Origin: Spirochaetes bacterium RIFOXYC1_FULL_54_7
Lineage (GTDB): Bacteria > Spirochaetota > Spirochaetia > Treponematales > UBA12059
DNA: 7,986 nucleotides
Assembly: GCA_001830645.1 (NCBI GenBank)
Contig: MIBM01000121.1
Span: forward strand, 711-8,696
Direction: 5' to 3'
The notes below the pieces were generated by a model. The model did not search any database and had not been told where the DNA came from. It worked only from the letters and a program-made list of their open reading frames with translations. Of the stretch, positions 1 to 6,063 are shown one piece after another (within the stretch, counting starts at the first letter, position 1; every line of letters begins with the position of its first letter). A program made the translations under genes and the position numbers.

Positions 1-273
1 CTTGCCCGCACCGAAGGAGTGATCTTTGCCCTTGAAAGCGCTCATGCCGCCTCGGCCGCCATGGCCCTTGCGGCCAGCCTTGATCCGGGGGAAAATGTTG
101 TGGTGAACATGTCCGGTCGAGGTGACAAGGACCTCTTCATCACAGCCCCACACTTCCGGCCCGGGGAATGGAGGGCCTTCCTGCAGCGGGAAATGGATGC
201 CCTGCCGGGCAGTGCGGATGCTGATCAAGGATCGGGGGTGTCCATGCGCCGGGAGCTTATCCATGTCAACTGA
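1..273 (+). CDS. trpB: Tryptophan synthase beta subunit, C-terminal end (5'-truncated by window)
   Basis: TrpB is the PLP-dependent subunit that condenses indole with L-serine to give L-tryptophan. Only the last 90 residues are present, read in frame from base 1. Visible family motifs are [12 protein letters not shown] (residues 5-16 of the fragment) and NMSGRGDKD (36-44). By comparison with enteric TrpB, E12 corresponds to the active-site Glu350 and S38 to Ser377, which contacts the PLP ring nitrogen; the loop between them is one residue shorter. After GRGDKD the protein continues for about 46 residues, longer than the short tail of the E. coli enzyme and ending in a polar segment. The stop overlaps the start of trpA by 11 bp, as expected for a coupled trpBA pair whose products form the alpha-beta complex. 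The rest of the gene lies before the window. Confidence 0.95.
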   Translation, partial: LARTEGVIFALESAHAASAAMALAASLDPGENVVVNMSGRGDKDLFITAPHFRPGEWRAFLQREMDALPGSADADQGSGVSMRRELIHVN

Positions 274-1102
274 AAAGATCCGCCTCATGGCCCACCTGGT
301 GGCCGGATATCCCGACGACTCGGGTTGCAGGGCTGTGGCTCGTGGCCTTGTGGAAGGGGGTGCCAGCTATCTTGAAGTGCAGATACCCTTCAGCGATCCG
401 AGCGCCGATGGCCCGGCCATCCGTGAGGCGTGCTCGGCTGTCCTGTCAATGGGTTACCGTGTCAGGGATGCCCTTGCCTTGGTTGCCGACTTGTGCGCGG
501 CCTACCCTGAAGTTCCCGTATTCGTGATGACCTATGGCAGCCTGGCAGCGACCCCGGACGTGCGCTCCTTTACCGATGTCGTACGCGGGACTGGTGCGGC
601 AGGGCTTATTGTTCCGGATTTTCCCTTCGATTCTGACGAAGGGCTTGCCCGGGCCTGCCTCGAGGGCGGGCGACCGGTCTGCCCGGTGCCTGTGGCCGCC
701 CCATCGATGCGTCCCCATCGGCTTGCCAGTATGGCAGGCCTTGGCCGTAAGTACCTGTATGCAGCTTTGCGCGCCGGCGTCACCGGTGCAGAGACGGAAA
801 TTGGTGAGGATACAAAAGCCTTTTTGGCCGCAGCCGGCGCTGGGGGGGCCAGGATATTAGGCGGTTTCGGCATAAAGACCGGTGAACAGGCCAGAAAGGT
901 GGCTCCCTACGTTCATGCCGTAGTGGCCGGGACTGTGTTCGTAGAACTGATAGCCAGGATTGCGGGAGAGACGGTCGATGGTGCAGGTGTACTGGATGGC
1001 AAAAGAGGCTCCAGCGGTTCAGTATCAGGCAGCAAACGTGACGATGCCTTGTATCAGGCAGTCAGGGACAAGGCTGCTGAATTGTGTGGTGCAAGAGTCT
1101 GA
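263..1102 (+). CDS. trpA: Tryptophan synthase alpha subunit
   Basis: TrpA cleaves indole-3-glycerol phosphate to indole and glyceraldehyde-3-phosphate and channels indole to TrpB. The product is 279 residues, slightly longer than the usual 265-270. Catalytic residues are visible in [17 protein letters not shown]38 and D49 keep the 11-residue spacing of enteric Glu49/Asp60. RAGVTG is at 170-175, and the phosphate-binding loop GGFGIKT at 200-206 is intact. The start at 263 is chosen because GGGAG (251-255) sits 7 nt upstream and the (beta/alpha)8 barrel begins right after it ([10 protein letters not shown]). The frame stays open upstream to 122, but that stretch lies inside trpB and has no TrpA similarity. 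The C-terminus carries a Gly/Ser/Lys-rich linker (about 240-256) before the last helix, unlike the compact enteric end. Sequence is divergent overall but all key residues are present, so it is probably active. Confidence 0.96.
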   Translation: MSTEKIRLMAHLVAGYPDDSGCRAVARGLVEGGASYLEVQIPFSDPSADGPAIREACSAVLSMGYRVRDALALVADLCAAYPEVPVFVMTYGSLAATPDVRSFTDVVRGTGAAGLIVPDFPFDSDEGLARACLEGGRPVCPVPVAAPSMRPHRLASMAGLGRKYLYAALRAGVTGAETEIGEDTKAFLAAAGAGGARILGGFGIKTGEQARKVAPYVHAVVAGTVFVELIARIAGETVDGAGVLDGKRGSSGSVSGSKRDDALYQAVRDKAAELCGARV

Positions 1103-1116
1103 GGGGGTAGGACGGG

Positions 1117-1144
1117 AAGGCGTCCCTGGGATCAGGAACGCCTT
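1117..1144. terminator. Hairpin between convergent trpA and YbjQ-family gene, possible shared terminator
   Basis: A 7-bp perfect stem, AAGGCGT (1117-1123) with ACGCCTT (1138-1144), is followed after one mismatch by an inner CCTG/CAGG stem (1125-1128 with 1133-1136) and a four-base GGAT loop. It starts 14 nt after the trpA stop and ends 7 nt before the stop of the minus-strand gene, the right place for a bidirectional terminator. Neither side has a clear run of T residues, so intrinsic termination is likely weak or Rho-assisted. Confidence 0.5.
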
Positions 1145-1151
1145 GTGGATT

Positions 1152-1472
1152 CTATAAGGGATTGATGAACTTGACCGCAGTTCCATAGACAATGACCTCT
1201 GCCGCGCCTTGGGCTACATTGCTCGTACCATAGCGGATGTTTATAACCGCGTCGGCCTTCATTTCTACGGCCTCATCCACCATGCGTTTGGTTGCAATAG
1301 CCCGCGCTTCGTTTATCATGTCCGTGTAGTCGGTCAGTTCTCCGCCGACGATCATCTTGAGTCCGGCAAGTATATCCTTGCCAAGATGCTTGGATCGTAT
1401 GGTCGAGCCTTTCACTATGGAAATGGTCGAAAGGGTTTTGCCTGAAATGAAATCAGTATTTACCAAGATCAT
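1152..1472 (-). CDS. YbjQ/UPF0145 family protein (putative heavy-metal-binding domain)
   Basis: This 106-residue protein matches the YbjQ (DUF74/UPF0145) family in length and pattern: an N-terminal strand and TISIVKGSTIRS (family form xxGxVxGxxI), a central helix region with ELTDYTDMINEARAIATKRMVDEAVEMKADAVINIRY, and a closing strand VAQGAAEVIVYGTAVKF. The family forms small oligomeric proteins; the heavy-metal label is historical and the cellular role is not established. No signal peptide or membrane helix is seen. The start is supported by a strong Shine-Dalgarno AAGGAGGA (complement of 1481-1488) 8 nt upstream, which lies inside the 3' end of the preceding membrane-protein gene. The two genes overlap by 20 bp and are probably one transcript. 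It converges on trpA. Confidence 0.86.
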   Translation of the reverse strand: MILVNTDFISGKTLSTISIVKGSTIRSKHLGKDILAGLKMIVGGELTDYTDMINEARAIATKRMVDEAVEMKADAVINIRYGTSNVAQGAAEVIVYGTAVKFINPL

Positions 1473-1671
1473 CCTTGTCTTCCTCCTTCAGTTCCTTCTT
1501 GCGCTGGATTATAACATGGATCATGGCACCGGCAACGGTCAGTATGCCGGCTGCCACAATCAATTTGAAGAACAACGGTATAGGTAGTATCAGGAAAACC
1601 GACGCGTATGCGGCGCCAAAGAGGATAGCCAGGGCTCCGAAGATTGCAGGGGCGATAAGGCGTTTGTCCAT
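1453..1671 (-). CDS. Small two-helix membrane protein of unknown function
   Basis: I do not recognise a family. The 72-residue product has two hydrophobic segments (about 5-29 and 33-55) separated by a short LPIPLF turn containing prolines, then a highly charged tail RKKELKEEDKDD (57-68). This predicts a helical hairpin in the inner membrane with the charged tail, and by the positive-inside rule the N-terminus (KR at 3-4), in the cytoplasm. The ATG at 1669-1671 is preceded by AAGGAAGG (complement of 1677-1684) at 5 nt, which settles the start. The frame extends upstream to a TTG at 1761, but those 30 residues are polar and have no ribosome-binding site. It overlaps the downstream YbjQ-family gene by 20 bp, so a shared function, for instance anchoring that protein, is possible but speculative. 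Confidence 0.7.
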   Translation of the reverse strand: MDKRLIAPAIFGALAILFGAAYASVFLILPIPLFFKLIVAAGILTVAGAMIHVIIQRKKELKEEDKDDLGKY

Positions 1672-1676
1672 GAGTA

Positions 1677-1684
1677 CCTTCCTT
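1677..1684 (-). promoter_or_regulatory. Ribosome-binding site that fixes the start of the small membrane protein
   Basis: Read on the minus strand, AAGGAAGG lies 5 nt upstream of the ATG at 1669-1671. It supports the 72-residue form over the longer reading from the TTG at 1761. Confidence 0.75.
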
Positions 1685-1755
1685 TTATCCTCTATGCTGG
1701 ATGCAACTCCCTGCGGGGAGGATGGATATGCAAGTGTTGCGAACCGACCGGGCAG

Positions 1756-1761
1756 TGTCAA
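1756..1761 (-). promoter_or_regulatory. Possible -35 box for the minus-strand unit
   Basis: The minus strand reads a perfect TTGACA here, about 85 nt upstream of the small membrane-protein start and within the divergent intergenic region. At 17 nt spacing the -10 position is AACACT (complement of 1733-1738), only a 3-of-6 match to TATAAT. The -35 is therefore suggestive but the promoter is unproven. Confidence 0.25.
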
Positions 1762-1788
1762 GTTGCTACAGGATTAGACGACTTGTAA

Positions 1789-1819
1789 AGCCGAATGGTG
1801 GATTTGTCCGGCTGTTCGG
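1789..1819. other. Overlapping inverted repeats in the divergent intergenic region
   Basis: Two 5-bp inverted repeats are interleaved: AGCCG (1789-1793) with CGGCT (1809-1813), and CCGAA (1791-1795) with TTCGG (1815-1819). Their left arms share bases, so as RNA the two hairpins would exclude each other; as DNA the stretch could be an operator. Arms are short and chance is possible. Confidence 0.25.
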
Positions 1820-1824
1820 GATGG

Positions 1825-1862
1825 TAAAAACAAAAAACATTAAAAACTCCATATTGTATTTT
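1825..1862 (+). promoter_or_regulatory. Candidate promoter region of the chemosensory operon
   Basis: This is an AT-rich island in otherwise GC-rich sequence, 40-75 nt before the first receptor gene. It has A-tracts (1825-1830, 1832-1837, 1842-1846), which may act as an UP element or bend, then TATTGT (1852-1857) and TATTTT (1857-1862) as possible -10 hexamers. No convincing -35 is found at the right spacing. No FliA-type (TAAA-N15-GCCGATAA) or sigma-54 (GG-N10-GC) pattern was found with correct spacing. Confidence 0.3.
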
Positions 1863-1890
1863 AGTCCGGGTGTACCTATCATGGTTTGTT

Positions 1891-1896
1891 AGGTGG
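1891..1896 (+). promoter_or_regulatory. Ribosome-binding site of the first receptor gene, deciding its start
   Basis: AGGTGG ends 5 nt before the ATG at 1902. The in-frame GTG at 1893 falls inside this element and has no purine-rich site upstream, so the ATG is preferred. Confidence 0.65.
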
Positions 1897-1901
1897 TAGA
1901 T

Positions 1902-3641
1902 ATGAGCAATACGTACTCCAGGCGCGAGGTTGCATCCATGAGGCTGAGGATTTTCACGTCCCTTTTCGGGGGGCTGTTTGTCTTCCTGGTCTTCAGCGAG
2001 TTCCTGAATGCGCTTTTCAACATAAAATATGATAATCTAGGGTATTCGCTGGCCCAGCGTGTTCCCCTGGCCTTCAAGCCAACGGTGATGGTTTTCTTTG
2101 TGTTGTTCTCCTCCATCCTGTATTTCCTGGTGCTGCGTTATCTGCGTCCCTTGCTGCGTTTCCTTGAGAAAGGGGATGAGCCCGGGAAGGCCCGGGGAGC
2201 GGCCATACGCATGCCTTGGGTCATAATCCTGTTCCAGGTAAGCGCCTGGTCCTTTGCAACCATAGTGTACTACGCGATTGGGGGCTGGCAGGTAGCAAGT
2301 GGCATTCCACTCTTCTTCGGGCTCCTGACCAAGCTATCTACCGGGTTTGTCTCTGCCCTGTACGTCACCTTCATGATCAACCTTCTGCTCAAGGAAGCGA
2401 AGCGGGAGCTTCATATAACCGACATGCGTCCAGGGGAGCGGGACCTGTTTTCACGCTACAAGGATTATCTGGCCAATTTTTCCGCAGTTTTCTTCATTGC
2501 AAGCTATGGAGCCTACATCGGGTACTATTTTGCATGCCGGGATGGTGCTCTGGGACTATCCCGGTTCATCCTGTCAGCCGGGCCGGCATTCCTTGCCTTG
2601 GTTGTCGTGGGTATCGTGCCTATCTTCCTGTCCAAGCGTGAATACCGCTTCCAGATAGACTCCATCATCAAGGAAATGAAGGAACTTACCGAGGGCTCGA
2701 TAGACCTTTCCCAGCGTATCGATATCATCAACTTCGATGAACTTGGCCAGCTGTCCATGTATGTAAACCGGAATATCATACGGTACAGCAGTTTTACCAG
2801 CAGCATGTCCCAGATGGTGGAGCAACTGGTTACAGCCGCCCTTTCACTTTCAACTACTTCCCAGGAAAATTCGTCGGTATCCAACCAGCAGGCAGCGGCG
2901 GTGGCCGAGGTGGTTTCTACGATGGAGGATGCGGACCGTCTGGGCAAGGCAGCTGCCGAGAGGGCAGGCGAGGTTGACCACAAGTCCCTCAAGACTCTTG
3001 AAACAGTTACGGAAGGCGTAAACCTCATGGCCAAATACCTCGAGACCATGGAATCCATACGCAAATCCAACGAAAACACCCTGGAATTCATTCGTTCCCT
3101 CAACGAGGACATCAAGACCATCTGGGATGTGGTACGCATGATCAACTCCATCGCAAACCAGGTAAAGATCATTGCCTTCAATGCCGAACTGGAGGCTTCT
3201 TCGGCAGGACCGGCAGGCAAAAATTTCGAGATTGTGGCCACCGAGATACGACGCCTGGCTGACAATACTGTGGCATCTACGGCGGAGATCCGCGACAAGA
3301 CCAAACTGATAGAAGGGGCGGCCAGGAACCTGATTGACTCTTCGGAGAACACCACCAAGGCCATACAGTCCGGCTGGGACAATTCCAGGAAGATCCAGGA
3401 AGCCTTTGACTCGGTCAAGACTTCATCGGAAGACACCTCCCAGTCTGCCCAGGCCATAAACGAGAGCATGCGAATGCAGACCGGTGGTTTCGAGCAGATT
3501 CTCATGACCATGAAGCAGATAGCCAGAAGCGCTTCCGATGTAGCTGAATCCACCAGTATGATCACCAGCACAGCTCAGGGCCTTACCGGCATGGTGGCGG
3601 AGATGCGCAAGCTGGCCCAATCCCAGGAAGGGAGCGTATGA
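1902..3641 (+). CDS. Methyl-accepting chemotaxis protein with six membrane helices and no periplasmic domain
   Basis: This 579-residue chemoreceptor should sit in the inner membrane and control a CheA kinase through CheW. The N-terminal 245 residues hold about six hydrophobic segments (17-38, 60-79, 105-126, 133-163, 193-211, 220-243) with only short loops, so sensing probably occurs within or close to the membrane; I recognise no named sensor domain. A HAMP-like segment follows (about 244-292, with DLSQRI and DELGQL at 279-284). The signalling coiled coil runs to the end, with a candidate methylation site around SNQQAAAV (327-334) and the hairpin tip at N427. The tip is non-canonical: aligned with E. 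coli Tsr, the Arg388 position is S434 and the Glu391 position is P437, and T375-N376 become V421-K422. There is no NWETF-type CheR tether; the end is SQEGSV. The stop overlaps the next start as ATGA. Confidence 0.92.
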   Translation: MSNTYSRREVASMRLRIFTSLFGGLFVFLVFSEFLNALFNIKYDNLGYSLAQRVPLAFKPTVMVFFVLFSSILYFLVLRYLRPLLRFLEKGDEPGKARGAAIRMPWVIILFQVSAWSFATIVYYAIGGWQVASGIPLFFGLLTKLSTGFVSALYVTFMINLLLKEAKRELHITDMRPGERDLFSRYKDYLANFSAVFFIASYGAYIGYYFACRDGALGLSRFILSAGPAFLALVVVGIVPIFLSKREYRFQIDSIIKEMKELTEGSIDLSQRIDIINFDELGQLSMYVNRNIIRYSSFTSSMSQMVEQLVTAALSLSTTSQENSSVSNQQAAAVAEVVSTMEDADRLGKAAAERAGEVDHKSLKTLETVTEGVNLMAKYLETMESIRKSNENTLEFIRSLNEDIKTIWDVVRMINSIANQVKIIAFNAELEASSAGPAGKNFEIVATEIRRLADNTVASTAEIRDKTKLIEGAARNLIDSSENTTKAIQSGWDNSRKIQEAFDSVKTSSEDTSQSAQAINESMRMQTGGFEQILMTMKQIARSASDVAESTSMITSTAQGLTGMVAEMRKLAQSQEGSV

Positions 3642-4057
3642 TCATGGATCAGCGTTGGCAGGCCAGACGGCACCTGTATGTGTACCTGGAGATTCTGGAG
3701 CGTGGCACAGGCCGTTCTCTGGGCCGCCTTGGAGACATCCATGATCAAGGCCTGCTGCTCCTGAGTCCAGCACCGTTCAGACCGGGAGAGACGTTCGAGG
3801 TAAGCATCCGCGTACCAGCGGCGATTAACGAGGGGCTGCCGGATCCAGGCGGTACCATAGCCATACGCTGGTCAAAGCCCGACTTGCCTGGGACCCAGTT
3901 CCAGAATGGCTGCAGTTTTGACAGCAGCGACCCGGAAGCCCGACAGCGAATAATTACCTTGGTCACGCGCTTGGGCTTCTCCGATGGCCGCAGGAAGATT
4001 GTCCTGCGTGACGATGATAATACCTTTGTAGATCTGGATGAAGGGGATCAGCCATGA
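3638..4057 (+). CDS. PilZ domain protein (candidate c-di-GMP receptor) encoded between two chemoreceptors
   Basis: The 139-residue protein fits a short soluble PilZ domain. The N-terminal RWQAR (6-10), followed by RHLYVYLEI, supplies the RxxxR c-di-GMP motif. The second motif, normally D/NxSxxG, appears as DIHDQG (D33, H35, G38), with His in place of the usual Ser or Thr. Beta-strand patterns follow (GLLLLS, FEVSIRVP, TIAIRWS). The C-terminal tail from about 115 is charged and acidic (LRDDDNTFVDLDEGD). No membrane segment is seen. The start overlaps the upstream receptor stop by 4 bp, and the stop overlaps the next receptor start by 4 bp. GGAAGGGAG (3626-3634) serves as ribosome-binding site; an in-frame ATG at 3644 is an alternative start and leaves RxxxR intact. 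Ligand binding is inferred, not certain, because of H35. Context suggests it acts on the receptors or their modifying enzymes. Confidence 0.85.
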   Translation: MIMDQRWQARRHLYVYLEILERGTGRSLGRLGDIHDQGLLLLSPAPFRPGETFEVSIRVPAAINEGLPDPGGTIAIRWSKPDLPGTQFQNGCSFDSSDPEARQRIITLVTRLGFSDGRRKIVLRDDDNTFVDLDEGDQP

Positions 4058-6063
4058 AGCGTACAGCATCGAGGGGTAATTTCCTGTCCCGCAGCTTGAA
4101 CATGAAAATCCAGTTCCTTTTTGCCGGTATTTTCATCATCGCGGTGAGTGGTCTGCAGTTTGGCATGTTCATAAATCTCTACAAGGGAATAGAAGACAAG
4201 TATACCCAGGAACTTGACCAGACGACAGCGTTGATCGCCGAGGTGGTGCGTACCTATGTCGACTCCTCGGTACGCAACTACCTGATAGGCCGGGCTGAAT
4301 CGGTCCGCGGCATGGTTGGCCACTACCATGCCCAGTACCTGGCCGGCAGGTTGACTGAGGCTGAAGCCCTGCGCCAGGTTTCCGACCTGATCCTGGATCC
4401 CGTTGGTGGCAAGGTGGGCGACACTGGTTATCTGGCGGGTGTAAGCGGAGCGGGGGTGCTGGTCATCCATCCGAGGACGCCGGGAGCCGATGCCAGCGGC
4501 CATGAGTTCATGCGCCGGGCTACTGCCATGAAGGACGGTTACATCGAGTATGACTGGCAGAATACCGGAGAGACCGAAGCACGGGCCAAGGCCGGTGGCA
4601 TGAGTTACTTCGCGCCCTGGGACCTCATCATCTGGGCTTCGTCGTACAAGAACGAGTTCTTCAACCTTATAGACCTTTCGATGCTTGAAGCGAGCCTCAA
4701 GGACATACGGATCGGAAGCCGGGGTTATGCCTTTGTCATGGACAATAGCGGCAAGCTTCTCATACATCCCAGCCTGAAGGGTAGGAACATCATGGACGAC
4801 ATGGATGACCGTGGGTTCTTCTACGCCAGGGAGATGTTGCAGCGCAAGGATGGGCTTATAAGTTACTCATTACAGGGCGAAGGCAGGGGCGAGCGAGGTA
4901 TCACCAGATTTGTCCACTTCAAGGAGCTGGATCTCATCATAGGAGCCAAGGTCTATTACGATGACATCTACGGGCTTATCAGGGGTGCCCAGCTTTTCGG
5001 TATGCTTTCAGCCCTGCTGGCCCTGGTATTGGCAAATCTACTTGTGTTCCTCCTGGTGTCCAGGATAATGAGACCCATCAGCCTCATGAGGAAGGTAGCT
5101 GATGCGGTGGCTGCAGGAGATCTGACGGGTCGGGTTCCCATTATGTCATCCGATGAGATCGGTGCCATGTCCGGCAATTTCAATGATCTGGTAGATGCCA
5201 TGGAAGGCCTTCTGAGGCAGCTCAAGACCACTTCTGCCGATATACTCCAGTCCGTACAGGACCTGTCAGTATCTTCCCAGGAGATTACCACCACCTCCAA
5301 CCAGCAGGCGGCAGCGGTCAAGGAGATTGTGAGCACCATGGAAGATTCCGACCAGTTGTCCAAAAGCATCGCGGTCAGGATCAGGGAAGTTAGCACCATA
5401 GCCAAAAGCACCAAGGATGTGGTTGAACAGGGTGACCAGAAGGTTCGGCTTATACTCGGCAAGATGCAGGAGATACGTTCAAGCAATGCTGGAACGATAG
5501 GAGGCATCAAGAATCTCGGCGACAAGATCGAGAGCATCTGGGAAATAGTGAACATCATAAACGGCATTGCCGACCAGACCAAGATCATAGCCTTCAATGC
5601 CGAACTCGAGGCTGCTGCCGCGGGTACGGCAGGCAAGAATTTCCAGATCGTGGCTGCCGAGATACGTCGTCTGGCTGACAGCACCGTGGTAAGTACGAGC
5701 GAGATAAAGAACAAGATAAACGAGATACAGCATTCGTCCGACCACCTGATCATAGCCTCGGAAGAGGGAACGGCCAGGATACAGGAGGGCGGATCCATCT
5801 CTGAAGAGTTGCGTGCCATGTTCGATGACATACGGTCATCTTCGGAGATTTCAGCCAGCTCGGCGGAGAAGATAGCACAGTCCATCAGCCAGCAGGTGAC
5901 AGCCTTCGAGCAGATCCTGCTGACCCTGAAACAGATATCCGAAGGAATCGACAATTTCGTGACGACCACGAAGTCTACGGTCAAGTCTGCTACCTCCCTG
6001 AAGCAATTGGCCGACGGCATGCGTTCTGTCGTCGAGACATACAAGGTAGGTACAGATGGCTGA
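4054..6063 (+). CDS. Methyl-accepting chemotaxis protein with tandem Cache sensor
   Basis: This 669-residue transmembrane chemoreceptor has a positively charged N-terminus, TM1 about 19-42, an extracytoplasmic region 43-311, TM2 about 313-335, HAMP about 336-390 (MRPISLMRKVAD at 339, DEIGAM at 367-372) and a cytoplasmic signalling hairpin. The sensor holds two related Cache modules, each with a G-x-x-GY...G...IHP signature: GDTGYL to IHP at 122-140 and GSRGYAFVMDNSG to IHP at 221-239. This resembles the Cache3-Cache2 type of arrangement, a fold that often binds small carboxylates or similar metabolites; the ligand here is unknown. The methylation arm has TTSNQQAAA (413-421), close to the consensus. 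The tip at N515 is KIIAFNAELEA, with A522 and T525 at the positions of Tsr Arg388 and Glu391. The signalling half aligns without gaps to that of the first receptor from SNQQ through the tip. AAGGGG (4041-4046) precedes the ATG by 7 nt. The 3' end overlaps cheW by 8 bp. Confidence 0.96.
   Translation: MKRTASRGNFLSRSLNMKIQFLFAGIFIIAVSGLQFGMFINLYKGIEDKYTQELDQTTALIAEVVRTYVDSSVRNYLIGRAESVRGMVGHYHAQYLAGRLTEAEALRQVSDLILDPVGGKVGDTGYLAGVSGAGVLVIHPRTPGADASGHEFMRRATAMKDGYIEYDWQNTGETEARAKAGGMSYFAPWDLIIWASSYKNEFFNLIDLSMLEASLKDIRIGSRGYAFVMDNSGKLLIHPSLKGRNIMDDMDDRGFFYAREMLQRKDGLISYSLQGEGRGERGITRFVHFKELDLIIGAKVYYDDIYGLIRGAQLFGMLSALLALVLANLLVFLLVSRIMRPISLMRKVADAVAAGDLTGRVPIMSSDEIGAMSGNFNDLVDAMEGLLRQLKTTSADILQSVQDLSVSSQEITTTSNQQAAAVKEIVSTMEDSDQLSKSIAVRIREVSTIAKSTKDVVEQGDQKVRLILGKMQEIRSSNAGTIGGIKNLGDKIESIWEIVNIINGIADQTKIIAFNAELEAAAAGTAGKNFQIVAAEIRRLADSTVVSTSEIKNKINEIQHSSDHLIIASEEGTARIQEGGSISEELRAMFDDIRSSSEISASSAEKIAQSISQQVTAFEQILLTLKQISEGIDNFVTTTKSTVKSATSLKQLADGMRSVVETYKVGTDG

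Noticed and set aside
122..262. Upstream extension of the trpA frame
   Set aside because: The frame is open but lies within trpB, has no TrpA similarity, and the ATG at 263 has a properly spaced ribosome-binding site.
1750..1768. Possible sigma-54 promoter (GGGCAG ... TTGCT)
   Set aside because: The gap between the GG and GC elements is two bases too long for sigma-54 recognition.
1786..1796. Possible FliA-type promoter elements (TAAA next to GCCGAA)
   Set aside because: The two elements are directly adjacent instead of about 15 bases apart.
1893..1895. GTG as start of the first receptor
   Set aside because: It lies inside the AGGTGG ribosome-binding site that serves the ATG at 1902, and nothing upstream of it resembles a ribosome-binding site.
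2525..3571. Long minus-strand open frame of 348 codons opposite the first receptor
   Set aside because: It is the complement of a strongly supported receptor gene, has no family motif, and its composition (Ser, Met, Arg and Leu rich) mirrors the codon use of the plus strand. A similar frame lies opposite the second receptor.
4968..6044. Long minus-strand open frame of 358 codons opposite the second receptor
   Set aside because: Same phase relation and composition as the frame opposite the first receptor; a shadow of the coiled-coil coding sequence.
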